This document shows, one piece after another, positions 17,352-26,359 of a stretch of DNA of 64,000 nucleotides (positions are counted from its first letter, which is position 1; every line of letters starts with the position of its first letter). This DNA is from JADJOY01 sp046331705 [NCBI: bacterium] (GTDB taxonomy: Bacteria; JADJOY01). Below the pieces are notes generated by a model. The model ran no database searches. It saw nothing but the letters and a program-made list of their open reading frames with translations, and was not told the DNA's origin. The stretch is from contig JAXLQJ010000044.1 in the NCBI GenBank assembly GCA_046331705.1, positions 1 to 64,000 of the forward strand. The letters run 5' to 3'. Both the position numbers and the translations under genes were made by a program.

Positions 17352-18092
17352 TCAGCGGGCGTTGGTCAGCAGGTCGCGAGCGAGGTCGGGTCGATCGGTG
17401 AGCACATCGGTGAGACCGATCGCCCGGGCGCGCGCGAAATCGGATTCGTCGTTCACCAGGAAGCCGACGAACTGCTTGCCGCGCCGCACCAGCGAGCGCA
17501 CCTGACGCCGCGACACCACCGGCAACCCGTGGTGCAAGACCGGTAGCGACAGGATCGGGTTGGGCGGCTCGACGAGCCGCCCCAATCCCACCAGGCTCGC
17601 GAGTCCCCAATGGCGGGTGGCACGCTCGCGGGCGAAGATCGGTGAGCGCGGGAAGCGGGCGGCGACCTCGCGGTCGGCGGCGGCGCTCCACGTGAGGAAC
17701 CACGGCGGCGTCGCGAGCGGCGGCATCCGCGCCAGCAGGTTGGCCAGGGCCTCGAAGAGCGCCGGCTCGTCGATCTTGCAATCGAAGATGTAGGCCTTCT
17801 CCGGGTGAGCCGCGAGCAGCGTCTCGAGCCGGATCAGCCGGTCGCGAAAGCGGCCGTCGGGCGAGGGGATCGCGAGCTGCTCGAGCTCGGCGGCGCGGGT
17901 GGCGGCGATCGAGACGCCGTCGATCCCGAAACGCGCGAGGGCGGCGTCGTGCGCCAGCACGATCTCGCCGTCGGCCGAGAGCCTCAGATCGGTCTCGAAG
18001 CCGGTGGCGCCCGCCTCGTGCGCGAGCCGGAACGCGAGCAGCGTGTTCTCGGGCCAGATCAGCGACGAGCCGCGGTGCGCGAAGATCCGCAT
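17352..18092 (-). CDS. glycerophosphodiester phosphodiesterase (GDPD)
   Basis: A 246-residue TIM-barrel GDPD. HRG at 6-8, ENT at 15-17, ETD at 33-35 and HD at 48-49 form the metal and catalytic set. The strand that usually reads LEIK appears here as IFDCKIDEP, an atypical variant. The end, DVLTDRPDLARDLL, is the usual closing strand. The enzyme would cleave glycerophosphodiesters to glycerol-3-phosphate and an alcohol. No signal peptide is seen, so it is probably cytoplasmic. It starts 3 bp after the stop of the small membrane protein gene, indicating an operon. Confidence 0.92.
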   Translation of the reverse strand: MRIFAHRGSSLIWPENTLLAFRLAHEAGATGFETDLRLSADGEIVLAHDAALARFGIDGVSIAATRAAELEQLAIPSPDGRFRDRLIRLETLLAAHPEKAYIFDCKIDEPALFEALANLLARMPPLATPPWFLTWSAAADREVAARFPRSPIFARERATRHWGLASLVGLGRLVEPPNPILSLPVLHHGLPVVSRRQVRSLVRRGKQFVGFLVNDESDFARARAIGLTDVLTDRPDLARDLLTNAR

Positions 18093-18095
18093 CGC

Positions 18096-18368
18096 TCACC
18101 GCGCACTGCAGGTCCGGGTCGCCGGCTGCGTGTGCTCGCATTGAATCGACGAGGTCACGCCATCGCTGATCGTGGCGCAGGCCGTGGTGCGCGCCGCTCG
18201 TTCCGCCTCCGCCTCGTTCGCGCCCACCGCCGAAGCGCAGTTGCGCTGCCCGGCGAATACCATGCAAACCTGACAATGGGCCTCGCCGCCCGAGAACGAG
18301 CTCCAGATCACCAGCGCCATGAATGCGAAAAAAGCGAGTGCGATCAGCCAGGTCGATTTCGTTCCCAT
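18096..18368 (-). CDS. small single-pass membrane protein, cysteine-rich exterior, unknown function
   Basis: A 90-residue protein starting at ATG 18366-18368. One membrane helix (about 7-23) is followed by a short exported domain with five cysteines (CQVC, NCAS, ACAT, QCEH, TCSAR), suggesting disulfides or metal binding. The family is not recognised. It directly precedes the GDPD gene with a 3-bp gap. A longer frame to 18599 exists but has arginine-rich, non-leader content. Confidence 0.65.
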   Translation of the reverse strand: MGTKSTWLIALAFFAFMALVIWSSFSGGEAHCQVCMVFAGQRNCASAVGANEAEAERAARTTACATISDGVTSSIQCEHTQPATRTCSAR

Positions 18369-18522
18369 CTGCGTTCGTCTCGAATCGGGCGGCTCGGCCC
18401 TTGCAAAGTCACCTCGACCATGACGATCGAGACCCGGGAGGGTACCACCGCGAGACCCGGCGACCCCAGCGCAACGAGCCTGAGCGACAGCGCTTTGCGT
18501 CGTTGCTCGCCCCGAGCGCGCC

Positions 18523-18536
18523 GGTGCCACCCACCT
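18523..18536 (+). repeat. GGTGCCACCCACCT repeat, intergenic copy
   Basis: A 14-bp motif in the 292-bp divergent gap 18369-18660. The same 14-mer lies within a 20-bp repeat found at 23195-23214 and, inverted, at 31884-31903 beside the RAYT gene. It forms a small dyad (AGGTG/CACCT in the longer copies). Nothing else structured was seen in this gap. Confidence 0.4.
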
Positions 18537-18660
18537 CGCAACGTGAGCAAATGTCCTCGCCGAGCGTCGGTTCGTTGACGGTTTGCGGCGAAAGTTCACT
18601 CGGCAGTAGGTTCACGGGGGAGTCGGCCCGCGTGCAGTCGGCGGGCGTTCGAGAGCGCGC

Positions 18661-19782
18661 ATGCTGATCATCTGTCCCCAATGCACCAACCGTCTCCAGG
18701 TCGACGCGGTCATGGCGACGGGCAAGACCTTCCGCGTGCGCTGCTCCCGCTGCCAGATGCGGTTCGAGGTCGATCGCCTCACCGGGAAGCCGACGGGCGT
18801 GGTCGGCGATGCGCCGCCGCGACAGACCCCCACGGTCACCTCCGAGCCCGCGCGCATGCGAACCGAGCGCGGCACCACGGTGGTGGGAACCACGCGCGAG
18901 AGCACCACCGTCGGATCGACTCGACTCGCCGCCACCACCCACGCGCCACCGAGCCCTCAAGCCGAGGAGTTTCGGCGCGCGCTGCCGGATCGATACAAGG
19001 TCATGCGCGAGCTCGACGAGATCGCGCTGCTCGGCGTGGATTCGCAGGCGAACGACGTGGACCTGCTGCACGCGTACCTGAAGCTCGCCGAGGAATGGCG
19101 CCCCTCGCGCTACGAGGGCTACCTGAACGCCGCCGAGCTCGAGATGGTGCGCACCATCGCCACGCGCCTCGACCGCGCCTACAACGACCTCGGCGACCTG
19201 GCCCGCCGCAAACGGATCATCGCCGAACGCGGCGAAGCGGCCATGGGAGCGCCGAAGACCGGACCGCTTCCCCCGCGCACCAACACGCTGCCGCCGAAAT
19301 CCGGGCCGGTCGATCGCGGCACCCAGAACTTCCCCAAGGAAGAGAGCTCGGCGTCGATCTTCTTCGGTCACGGTATGGACGCGCTCAAGGGCGGCCGGTT
19401 GCTCGAGGCGCGCGAGCATTTCCAGCACTGCATCTCGCTCGACCCGAAGCGCCCCGAGTTCCACTTCCGGCTCGGACAGACGGTGATCCGGCTCGGGGAC
19501 GGGAACGGACACACCGATTGGGCCACGGTGGAGCGCTGCTACACGGAGGCGCTCGTCCTCGCCCCCGACGACGTCGAGCTGCTGGTCGGCATGGCGAAGC
19601 AGTGGCAGCTACGCGGCCAGCCCTCCACCGCGATGAAGTACTACAAGCGGGTGCGCGACCTCGATCCGGGCCACGCGGAAGCGGGGCGCGAGATCCGGCT
19701 CTATCTGCTGCGCAAGAAGAAGGACCAGCAGCCCACACCCACCACGTCCAAGCTGCTGAGCCTGTTCGGCAACAAGAAGTAG
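18661..19782 (+). CDS. zinc-ribbon, degenerate J-like and TPR protein
   Basis: A 373-residue cytoplasmic protein. It begins with a MJ0042-type zinc ribbon (C5, C8, C28, C31 in CPQC and CSRC), followed by a low-complexity threonine/proline linker. Residues about 115-190 (ELDEIALLGVDSQANDVDLLHAYLKLAEEWRPSRY in pieces, then LDRAYNDLGDLARRKRI) look like a J domain in which HPD is replaced, so DnaK stimulation is doubtful. The C-terminal part has TPR-like helices (HGMDALKGGRLLEAREHF, PDDVELLVGMAKQW). Similar mosaics occur in myxobacterial gliding and signalling proteins. The function here is not known. Confidence 0.75.
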   Translation: MLIICPQCTNRLQVDAVMATGKTFRVRCSRCQMRFEVDRLTGKPTGVVGDAPPRQTPTVTSEPARMRTERGTTVVGTTRESTTVGSTRLAATTHAPPSPQAEEFRRALPDRYKVMRELDEIALLGVDSQANDVDLLHAYLKLAEEWRPSRYEGYLNAAELEMVRTIATRLDRAYNDLGDLARRKRIIAERGEAAMGAPKTGPLPPRTNTLPPKSGPVDRGTQNFPKEESSASIFFGHGMDALKGGRLLEAREHFQHCISLDPKRPEFHFRLGQTVIRLGDGNGHTDWATVERCYTEALVLAPDDVELLVGMAKQWQLRGQPSTAMKYYKRVRDLDPGHAEAGREIRLYLLRKKKDQQPTPTTSKLLSLFGNKK

Positions 19783-19817
19783 CCCCGGGACGGCGAGCGG
19801 ACGGGCCACGGCGGCGC

Positions 19818-20108
19818 TCAGCGCATCGAGCCGCTCAAGTAGAGCCATTTGAGCGCCAGCGCGACGACCACCGCCATGGCGATCGACATCACCACGTAGG
19901 CCGCCGCGAGCAAGCGCACCACCGGCCGACGCGCACCCGCGCGCCGGCGCGCCGTCACGAAACCGGAGAGCGCGAGCATCAAGCCCGCGCCGCCGAGCCC
20001 CAGCGCGCTTCCCGGCGTCAGCTCACCGAGCACGGCCTGGTAGCCGAAGAGCAGCACGCCGACGAACGCGATCGCGCGAAGCTCGGTCACGGCGGCACTC
20101 GGCGTCAC
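19818..20108 (-). CDS. small membrane protein of unknown function
   Basis: About 96 residues from GTG 20106-20108; the frame is open to 20225 but that part is arginine-rich. It has three hydrophobic segments (about 10-27, 33-50, 66-88) with an arginine-rich loop (ARRRAGARRP) between the second and third. No family is recognised. It is divergent from the glycosyltransferase gene, with about 115 bp between the two starts. Confidence 0.5.
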   Translation of the reverse strand: MTPSAAVTELRAIAFVGVLLFGYQAVLGELTPGSALGLGGAGLMLALSGFVTARRRAGARRPVVRLLAAAYVVMSIAMAVVVALALKWLYLSGSMR

Positions 20109-20223
20109 GATCGCGAGGCGCGCCGCGCGCGACGCCGCGGTCCAACCATCGATCGTACGTGTGGTAGCTTCGCACGGGCACGCGTCGCGCGCCGCCCGTC
20201 GCCACGCGATACCCCTTCCGCTC

Positions 20224-21822
20224 ATGCGCCTGCGAGCCCTCGATTGCGCGCTGATCGCGTTGCTCGGCGCCGCGCTCTACCTGCCGGGCCTCGGCTCGAG
20301 CCACTCGCTGTGGAACCCGGACGAGCCGCGCTTCGCCGAGATCGCGCGCGTGATGCTGACGCGTGGCGAATGGCTCACGCCCACGCTCAACGGCGAGCCG
20401 TACTCGAACAAGCCACCGCTGCTCTTCTGGTCGATCGCCACGGTGGGAAAGGCCGACGGCGGCGTGTCCGAGCTGGCCGCTCGCTTGCCCTCGGCGCTGG
20501 CCGCCATCGGCGTGCTGGTGCTGACCGGGGTGATGGCGGCTCGGATCGGTGGACGGCGCGTGGGCTGGCTCGCGGTGGCCGTGCTCGCCACCGCGCATCG
20601 CTTCGCGTGGCAAGCACGATGGTGTCAGACCGACATGCTGCTCACGCTGTGGGTCATGGTGGCGCTCACGGCGTATCACGCGGCGGTGCGCCGTGGGCGT
20701 CTCGACAACGGCGGCGTGCTGGCGCTCTACGGCGGCACGGCGTTGGGCGTGCTCACCAAGGGCCTCGCCGCACCCGTGATCACCGGGCTCGCCGTGCTGG
20801 CGGACCTGATCCGGCGGCGCGCGTTCCGCGAGATCCCGCGCTATCGCCTGGTGATGGGCACGCTGGTCTTCCTGGGGCTGGCCGCGCCGTGGTTCGTCGC
20901 CATGGCCATCGAGCACGGTAGCGCGTTCCCGGCGCAGTTCTTCCTGCGCCAGCATCTGCAGCGCTTCGTCGATCCCTTCGACCACGCCCACAACGCGTTC
21001 TACTACCTCTACACGTTTCCGGCGGAGTTCCTGCCGTGGACGGTGGTGTTACCGGGCGTGGCGCTGGTGCTCTACCGCGATCGAGCGCTGCTCGGCCGAT
21101 TGTGGTTCCCGCTCGGTTGGTTCGCGCTCACGTTCGCGTTCTTCTCGGCGGCTGGTGCGAAGCGCGGGCTCTACCTGCTGCCCGCGTACCCCGCCGCGGC
21201 GATCGTGGTGGGTGCCGCGCTCGAGCGCTGGATCGAGAACAAGCGGCTGGCGGGCTTCCCCTATCTCTGGTTCGACGTGCCGTTGTGGGCGGTTCCCGCG
21301 TTGATCGGCGGCGGTGCGCTGGTGGCGCCGCTGGTGGTGGCGTTCCTGTCGCGCGCCGACGTGGGAGCCGCGCTCCTCGCGGCCTTGCTCTTGGCGCCGC
21401 TCGGCGCCGGGCTCGCGGTGTGGGGCGCACGCGGTGCCCGCGAGCGCTTGCTCGCCACGTTCGGGAGCGCCGCGGCCGTGGTGCTCGTGACCAGCGCCAT
21501 CGCGTTCCCGCGGCTGGATGGCTACAAGTCGGCGAAGCCGCTCGCCGCCCACATCGCGAGCGTGCTGCCGCCCGACGTCCCGCTCGCGCTCTATCAATAC
21601 GATCGCGCCCACTTCAACTTCTATCTGCGCCGCGAATTCATCCCCTCGCTCGACACGCCCGAGCAAGGCGTCGCCTACCTGCGCGCGAGCAAGCGCGCCT
21701 GCGTGCTGACCGAGACCAAGCATCTGGCCGAGCTCGAACAGGCCTTCGGCGCCTCGCTCGCCCGCGTCGCCGCCGATTCCGTGGGACACCGCAAGCTCGA
21801 GCTCGCGTGCGCCGATCGGTGA
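20224..21822 (+). CDS. GT39/ArnT-like membrane glycosyltransferase
   Basis: 532 residues from ATG 20224. The N-terminal LGAALYLPGLGSS, then WNPDEPRFAEIARVML with its acidic motif, is the ArnT/PMT first-loop signature, where D/E residues contact the lipid-phosphate sugar donor. LNGEPYSNKPPLLFW and GLAAPWFVAMA match the family. About 11-12 hydrophobic helices precede a short periplasmic C-terminal domain. These enzymes transfer a sugar from a polyprenyl carrier to lipid A, lipids or proteins. Acceptor and sugar are not predictable here. The neighbours do not include other LPS-modification genes. Confidence 0.88.
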   Translation: MRLRALDCALIALLGAALYLPGLGSSHSLWNPDEPRFAEIARVMLTRGEWLTPTLNGEPYSNKPPLLFWSIATVGKADGGVSELAARLPSALAAIGVLVLTGVMAARIGGRRVGWLAVAVLATAHRFAWQARWCQTDMLLTLWVMVALTAYHAAVRRGRLDNGGVLALYGGTALGVLTKGLAAPVITGLAVLADLIRRRAFREIPRYRLVMGTLVFLGLAAPWFVAMAIEHGSAFPAQFFLRQHLQRFVDPFDHAHNAFYYLYTFPAEFLPWTVVLPGVALVLYRDRALLGRLWFPLGWFALTFAFFSAAGAKRGLYLLPAYPAAAIVVGAALERWIENKRLAGFPYLWFDVPLWAVPALIGGGALVAPLVVAFLSRADVGAALLAALLLAPLGAGLAVWGARGARERLLATFGSAAAVVLVTSAIAFPRLDGYKSAKPLAAHIASVLPPDVPLALYQYDRAHFNFYLRREFIPSLDTPEQGVAYLRASKRACVLTETKHLAELEQAFGASLARVAADSVGHRKLELACADR

Positions 21823-21869
21823 GCCCGGCATCGCCGCGGCCGCGATCGGCGAGGGGCTGAGGAAACCGG

Positions 21870-23018
21870 TCAGCGCGCCACGACGCGGTTTCGCCCTTGC
21901 TGCTTGGCGTCGTAGAGCGCCTGGTCGGCGCGCCGCAGCAGCGCGTCGGTATCGTCGTCGGGGGCCAGCTCGGCGCAGCCCAGGCTGATCGTGCAACGCA
22001 CCGGCGCATGGATCGAGAACGAGGCCGTGCCCTCGACCGCCTGGCGGACGCGCTCCGCGACCTCGATCGCCGTCGCGCGCTGGGTGTTGGGCAACACGAT
22101 CGCGAACTCCTCGCCACCCATGCGACCCACCTGGTCGATCTCGCGCACGGTCCGCAGCAGGAGCGCCGCCAGCTCCGTGAGCACCGCGTCGCCGACCGCG
22201 TGGCCGAAGGCGTCGTTGACGGGCTTGAAGTGGTCGACGTCGATCATGAGCAACGAGAGCGCCGAGCCCGTGCGACGGGCGCGCGCGATCTCGTGCGTGG
22301 CGATCGCGCGCAGGTGCCCGTGGTTCGACACGCCGGTGAGCGGATCGGTGCGGCTCAGCCGCCTGAGCTCTTGGCGCTGCTCGAACGCCGTGCGGATCAC
22401 GGCGTAGAGCATGTGACCGACGCCCACGAAGAGCATGCTCACGCCACCGAGCACTCCCAGAAAGGCCGGCAGGAACGGGTCGTGACCGTGCTCCGGGTGG
22501 ATCGCGAAATAGGTGAGCAACGCGATCGCGAGCCCGCCGTAGACGATCAGCGTGCGCTCGAGCAGCCGCACCAGCATCATCGTCGTGAAGAGCGGTACCG
22601 CGTAGAGCACGTAGAGCCACGGGGTCGTCGGTCCGCCCATCCAGCTCGCGGTGGCGAACGTCAACGACGTGAGCGCGTAGAAGAAGAGCGTGAGCGTCAG
22701 GCGTGGCCGCCATCGTCCGTCGTGCAGACTGCGCGTGAGCAACAACAGACACGCCGTCGCCAGCACCACCGCGGCGCGCCAGCCGAACGCGATGCGAAGG
22801 CGCCGCGGATCCGCGGCGAAGACCACGAAATCCATCGGCCAGAACAGGACCGAGAGCGCGCAGCCGAACACCGCGAGCGCGCTGATCAGCCGCACCGTGG
22901 TGCGCTCGGCGTAGACGGAGAACGCGTGCGGGCCGTCCGGCAGCTCGTCCGGGTCGACGAGCAACCGCTCGAGGTAACGCTTCGGGGGGCGGGGCTCGCG
23001 GGATGGGGAGCGTTGCAT
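21870..23018 (-). CDS. membrane-bound GGDEF diguanylate cyclase
   Basis: A 382-residue protein starting at ATG 23018. The N-terminal half has about six membrane helices without a recognised sensor domain. The C-terminal GGDEF domain (about 215-380) includes SRTDPLTGVSNHGHLR, LLMIDVDHFKPVNDAFGHAVGD and the active GGEEF loop in VGRMGGEEFAIVLPNT, so it is likely active in making cyclic di-GMP. DQALYDAKQQGRNRV closes the domain. An RxxD inhibitory site is not obvious before GGEEF. It is convergent with the GT39 gene. Confidence 0.92.
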   Translation of the reverse strand: MQRSPSREPRPPKRYLERLLVDPDELPDGPHAFSVYAERTTVRLISALAVFGCALSVLFWPMDFVVFAADPRRLRIAFGWRAAVVLATACLLLLTRSLHDGRWRPRLTLTLFFYALTSLTFATASWMGGPTTPWLYVLYAVPLFTTMMLVRLLERTLIVYGGLAIALLTYFAIHPEHGHDPFLPAFLGVLGGVSMLFVGVGHMLYAVIRTAFEQRQELRRLSRTDPLTGVSNHGHLRAIATHEIARARRTGSALSLLMIDVDHFKPVNDAFGHAVGDAVLTELAALLLRTVREIDQVGRMGGEEFAIVLPNTQRATAIEVAERVRQAVEGTASFSIHAPVRCTISLGCAELAPDDDTDALLRRADQALYDAKQQGRNRVVAR

Positions 23019-23128
23019 CGGTGGATGGTGCCGTTCGTCCCCCTCTCCAGCGTACACGTGTCGCACCCGGCGCCGGAATGGCAGCCCGGCGAATGCGGCC
23101 CGCGGACCAGAGGGAGCCTGGGTTTGCC

Positions 23129-24772
23129 TCACCTCACCCGCGTGACGACGACGCGAAGCGTGAGTGTCGCGGCGTGCGTGCCGGCCGCGAATGAGAGGTG
23201 CCACCCACCTTCTTCGGACCGGCGAGCCTCGATGGGAACAGGAATTGCGTCGGGACGAGCGATCTCGAACCCGGGCTCGGGCGTGAGCTCGATCGCAACG
23301 CTGTCGGCGTCGGGTATCGGCACGACGAGCGTGAACGGACCAGCGCCTTCCGGGCTGGCGGGGCGCGGCGCAACGGGCACCTCCAGGACGACTCGACCCG
23401 CAGGCAGGTCGAGAGCCTGCCAGCGCGCGGAGCCGTCGGCGGCCGCTGGCCAGGTGCGGCGCTCGGGCTCGACCAGCTCGAGTCCGAGCGCGCGTTCGCC
23501 CGGGGCGAGCGGCGCCTCGAAGCCCACCGCGGCCGTCCCCGTCGAGATCGAGCGGTAGGTCTGTCGGATGGTTCGGGTCACCGTAGCCCCGAGTCGGTAG
23601 ACGACGTCGACTCGCTCCGGCCTCGCCAACGCGTGCGCCGCACCGCCACCCGCGGCATCGCGCTTGGCCAAAGCCGAGCCGAGGTCGCCGGCCTCGGCTG
23701 CCGCCCGTGGGGCTCGTTGCGGCGCCGCGGCCCCGGCGGCGATCTCACCGGTCTCGCGCGACTTGGCATCGCGCGCGATCGGGGCGGGTCCCCCTGACGC
23801 GCTCGACGCTCGGGAATCGCCGTCGCCGAGGCCCGTCGCCACGGGCGCGGCGGGAGCCGGCTCTTCCCGCGCACTCGGCCCGGAACTGCTCGCGGACGCG
23901 GGTGCTGGCGCTGGCGCGCGCGACGCCTGGGCATCGAGCTCCGGTCGCTCGTACGCGGGCTCCACAGGTGCGGGCTTCGCGGACGGCATCTGCTGGCGCC
24001 CCTTGGATGCGTCGGCAACGGCGTTCGCCTCGTCCTTGCCAGCCGCTTCGAATGGCAGCGCGATCGGACGATCCAACGCCCCGTTCTGCTTCACGGGCTC
24101 GGGCGCTCGCGCGAGCTCGTCGACCAGGGATCCCCCCGCGCCTGGCGCGTCCGCGAGCTCCTTCGAGGCCACCTTCGTGTCCGCGAGGCGTTGCTCGAGA
24201 TGCGCGCCACCGGCCGGCGCCTGCTTCGCACGCAGTTCCGCGGACTTCTCGGATGCCTCCGAGAGCTTCGACTCGGCCTGCTTCCGCTGCTCGGGGGGCC
24301 GAGCGGTGTCCGCCGCTGGCGCAGGTGCCGCGGCGGGCGCCGACACCGATGCGGGCGAGGAGGCGGCCGGTAGCGCGATCGCGTCGTTGCTCGTGCGGAC
24401 CGGCGTGTGCTCGCTCCACGACGGATTGCGCTGCAGGTACGTCAGGTAGCCGGCCCCCGCCGCCACCATCATCGACGCCGCGAGCGCCAGCGGTCCGGGA
24501 CGTTTCCACCACGCGAGGCGCACGAGCTTTCCCGATCGGATCGCGGCGGCGCGGCTCCGCGCGGCCGCGAGAATGGCGTCCTCGCGCGCCGCGGGGATCG
24601 AATCGCTCGCGCGAGCGACGTCGCGCTTCACCGCCGCGGCCAGGCGCGCGATCTCGTCGAGCTCGGCGCGACACGCGGCACACGCCGAGAGGTGCTTGCG
24701 CTCGTCCGCCGTGCCTTCGCCAGCACGCACTCGATCGAGGGCGTCCCAATCGAGATGCGGCGACGCGATCAC
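23129..24772 (-). CDS. transmembrane anti-sigma factor with long periplasmic part
   Basis: A 547-residue protein starting at GTG 24770-24772, which overlaps the sigma-factor stop in GTGA. The cytoplasmic N-terminus has the zinc anti-sigma motif: H27 followed by C31 and C34 in ERKHLSACAACRAEL. One membrane helix (about 93-112) follows. A long alanine/proline-rich region (about 120-390) leads to a C-terminal beta-rich domain (from VDVVYRLGATVTRTIRQ). The arrangement is that of an anti-sigma factor holding its ECF sigma at the membrane, with a sensory periplasmic part that is unusually long. Near the 3' end, 23195-23214 carries a 20-bp sequence shared with a repeat near the RAYT gene. Confidence 0.8.
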   Translation of the reverse strand: MIASPHLDWDALDRVRAGEGTADERKHLSACAACRAELDEIARLAAAVKRDVARASDSIPAAREDAILAAARSRAAAIRSGKLVRLAWWKRPGPLALAASMMVAAGAGYLTYLQRNPSWSEHTPVRTSNDAIALPAASSPASVSAPAAAPAPAADTARPPEQRKQAESKLSEASEKSAELRAKQAPAGGAHLEQRLADTKVASKELADAPGAGGSLVDELARAPEPVKQNGALDRPIALPFEAAGKDEANAVADASKGRQQMPSAKPAPVEPAYERPELDAQASRAPAPAPASASSSGPSAREEPAPAAPVATGLGDGDSRASSASGGPAPIARDAKSRETGEIAAGAAAPQRAPRAAAEAGDLGSALAKRDAAGGGAAHALARPERVDVVYRLGATVTRTIRQTYRSISTGTAAVGFEAPLAPGERALGLELVEPERRTWPAAADGSARWQALDLPAGRVVLEVPVAPRPASPEGAGPFTLVVPIPDADSVAIELTPEPGFEIARPDAIPVPIEARRSEEGGWHLSFAAGTHAATLTLRVVVTRVR

Positions 24773-25455
24773 GAGCCGACCTCCTTGCGTGGACTCGCGC
24801 GCGTGGCGCGGACGCCCGACGAGGCGTGACGTTCGCGAATCATCTCGAGGCCGTTGTGCAGCCGCGACTTCACGGTTCCGAGCGGAATGTCGAGCGCCAC
24901 CGCGATGTCCTTGAGACTCATGTCGTCGGCGAATCGTAACCACACCACGTCGCGATGCGTTTCGGGGAGCTCGGCGAGCAACGTCTCGATTTCCGAGGGC
25001 TCGCCCGGCCGCACGCCGAGGTGGCGCTCGGGAATCGTCGCGAGGTCGTCGTGGGGGCGATCCTTGCGCTTCCGCGAAAGCGCCACGTGCTTGACCACCG
25101 GAAAGAGGAACGAGCGCAACGCCGCCGTCAGCTCGAATCCAGGGAACTTGGCGAAGAAGTACGCGAAGGTGTCCTGCAAGGTGTCGAGCGCGTCGTCCGG
25201 GCTGGTGGTGTAGCGACGGGCGACACCCACCACCCAATCGCGATGGCGGCGATAGAGCGCCTCGAACGCCTCCGCGTCTCCGCGGTTGGCCCGCGCCACC
25301 AGATCGTGATCGATCCGCGCCTCCGGCGACACCGCCACTCGGGCTTCCCGCTCGTCCATCGCGGAGAAGACATCGCAGAGCAGCCGTGCCGGACGCAAGA
25401 GGTCGCCGAGACGATCGGCTGGAATCGCGAGCACGAGCACCCTCCCGGAAGGCAC
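24769..25455 (-). CDS. ECF-type RNA polymerase sigma factor
   Basis: Region 2 is seen in GDAEAFEALYRRHRDWVVGVAR and DDALDTLQDTFAYFF; region 4 in LPETHRDVVWLRFADDMSLKDIAVAL and GTVKSRLHNGLEMIRE. The nominal GTG start at 25455 gives 228 residues. ATG 25359, giving MDEREARVAV, matches the usual ECF length better but lacks a clear ribosome-binding site. It is coupled to the downstream anti-sigma gene by a 4-bp overlap. It probably directs envelope-stress or similar regulons, often including its own promoter, though no promoter was identified. Confidence 0.92.
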   Translation of the reverse strand: MPSGRVLVLAIPADRLGDLLRPARLLCDVFSAMDEREARVAVSPEARIDHDLVARANRGDAEAFEALYRRHRDWVVGVARRYTTSPDDALDTLQDTFAYFFAKFPGFELTAALRSFLFPVVKHVALSRKRKDRPHDDLATIPERHLGVRPGEPSEIETLLAELPETHRDVVWLRFADDMSLKDIAVALDIPLGTVKSRLHNGLEMIRERHASSGVRATRASPRKEVGS

Positions 25456-25516
25456 CGGTGGGAGCGCGCCAACGGGGCGCGAGGTTCACCCGCCAGCGAC
25501 GAATCGCGGGGAGGGA

Positions 25517-26221
25517 CTAGACCAGCTTCCAGTCGTCGATGGTGATGTCGACCAGGATGGGAAACGAACGGGGCGTCCCGTCCGGCTTGCGCGGCGTCAC
25601 GCGCCGACGCGACGGATACGGAATGCCCATCCACCGCTCGTGCGCGAGCACCACGTTGGCCGCCACCGCCCACGACCCGAAGACCTCGGCGGTGTAATCG
25701 TGTTGCTGCAACAGCGAAGTCCTGGGATCGACGTGGAACTGCTGAACCGCGGAGTGGGTGGGCAGATGCGCGGGAAACCGCGCTTCGAGGGTGCGCGGGC
25801 TCACTTGCTTCCAGTGGATGTCGTCGCGAAGGAGCAGCGCCGGAAACGTGAGGTAGTTCCAGAGCGCGTAGCCGGAGAAGTACGTCTGATCGAGACGATC
25901 CCACCACACGAGGCGACGGCCACCGGGAAAGAGCTTGCGCGGTTCGTCGCGCATCGCGACCACGCCACCACCGCCATCCTCGAGCCGCACCGCCTGCGCT
26001 TCGAGGATTCCCGTCTGGCCCTCCCATTCCGAGGGCCGCATGCGAACGCGCGGCTCGGCGACCCGCGCGTGGACCTTCATGCGGTGGAACGCCGGCTGGA
26101 ACTTGCTCAAGAACGCGAAGCCGCCCGCCGACACGACAGCTTCGACGGCCTTGGCATTGCGCCAGTAGTCGGCGCCGCCGTACGCGGCAACCACCGACTC
26201 CGCGAGGGGGCAAAGCGGCAT
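25517..26221 (-). CDS. conserved hypothetical protein
   Basis: 234 residues from ATG 26219-26221; an alternative ATG lies at 26245. The sequence belongs to a widespread uncharacterised family recognisable by an AAYGGADYWRNAKAVEAVVS start, SAGGFAFLSKFQPAF, then RRLVWWDRLDQTYFSGYALW and NYLTFPALLL. No catalytic motif, signal peptide or membrane helix is seen. It is divergent from the ABC transporter genes. Function unknown. Confidence 0.75.
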   Translation of the reverse strand: MPLCPLAESVVAAYGGADYWRNAKAVEAVVSAGGFAFLSKFQPAFHRMKVHARVAEPRVRMRPSEWEGQTGILEAQAVRLEDGGGGVVAMRDEPRKLFPGGRRLVWWDRLDQTYFSGYALWNYLTFPALLLRDDIHWKQVSPRTLEARFPAHLPTHSAVQQFHVDPRTSLLQQHDYTAEVFGSWAVAANVVLAHERWMGIPYPSRRRVTPRKPDGTPRSFPILVDITIDDWKLV

Positions 26222-26359
26222 GGCGCGCGAATCTAGCACGGGCATATCGGCGGTTTCTCGGCCGCCGGCACGGGAGCGTCGCGATCGGGCGCGTGCCGTG
26301 TGCGAGACTGCGCGCACCTGCGGATCGGCTCGTTCGCTCGCGCTCGTGACGCTCGCCCC

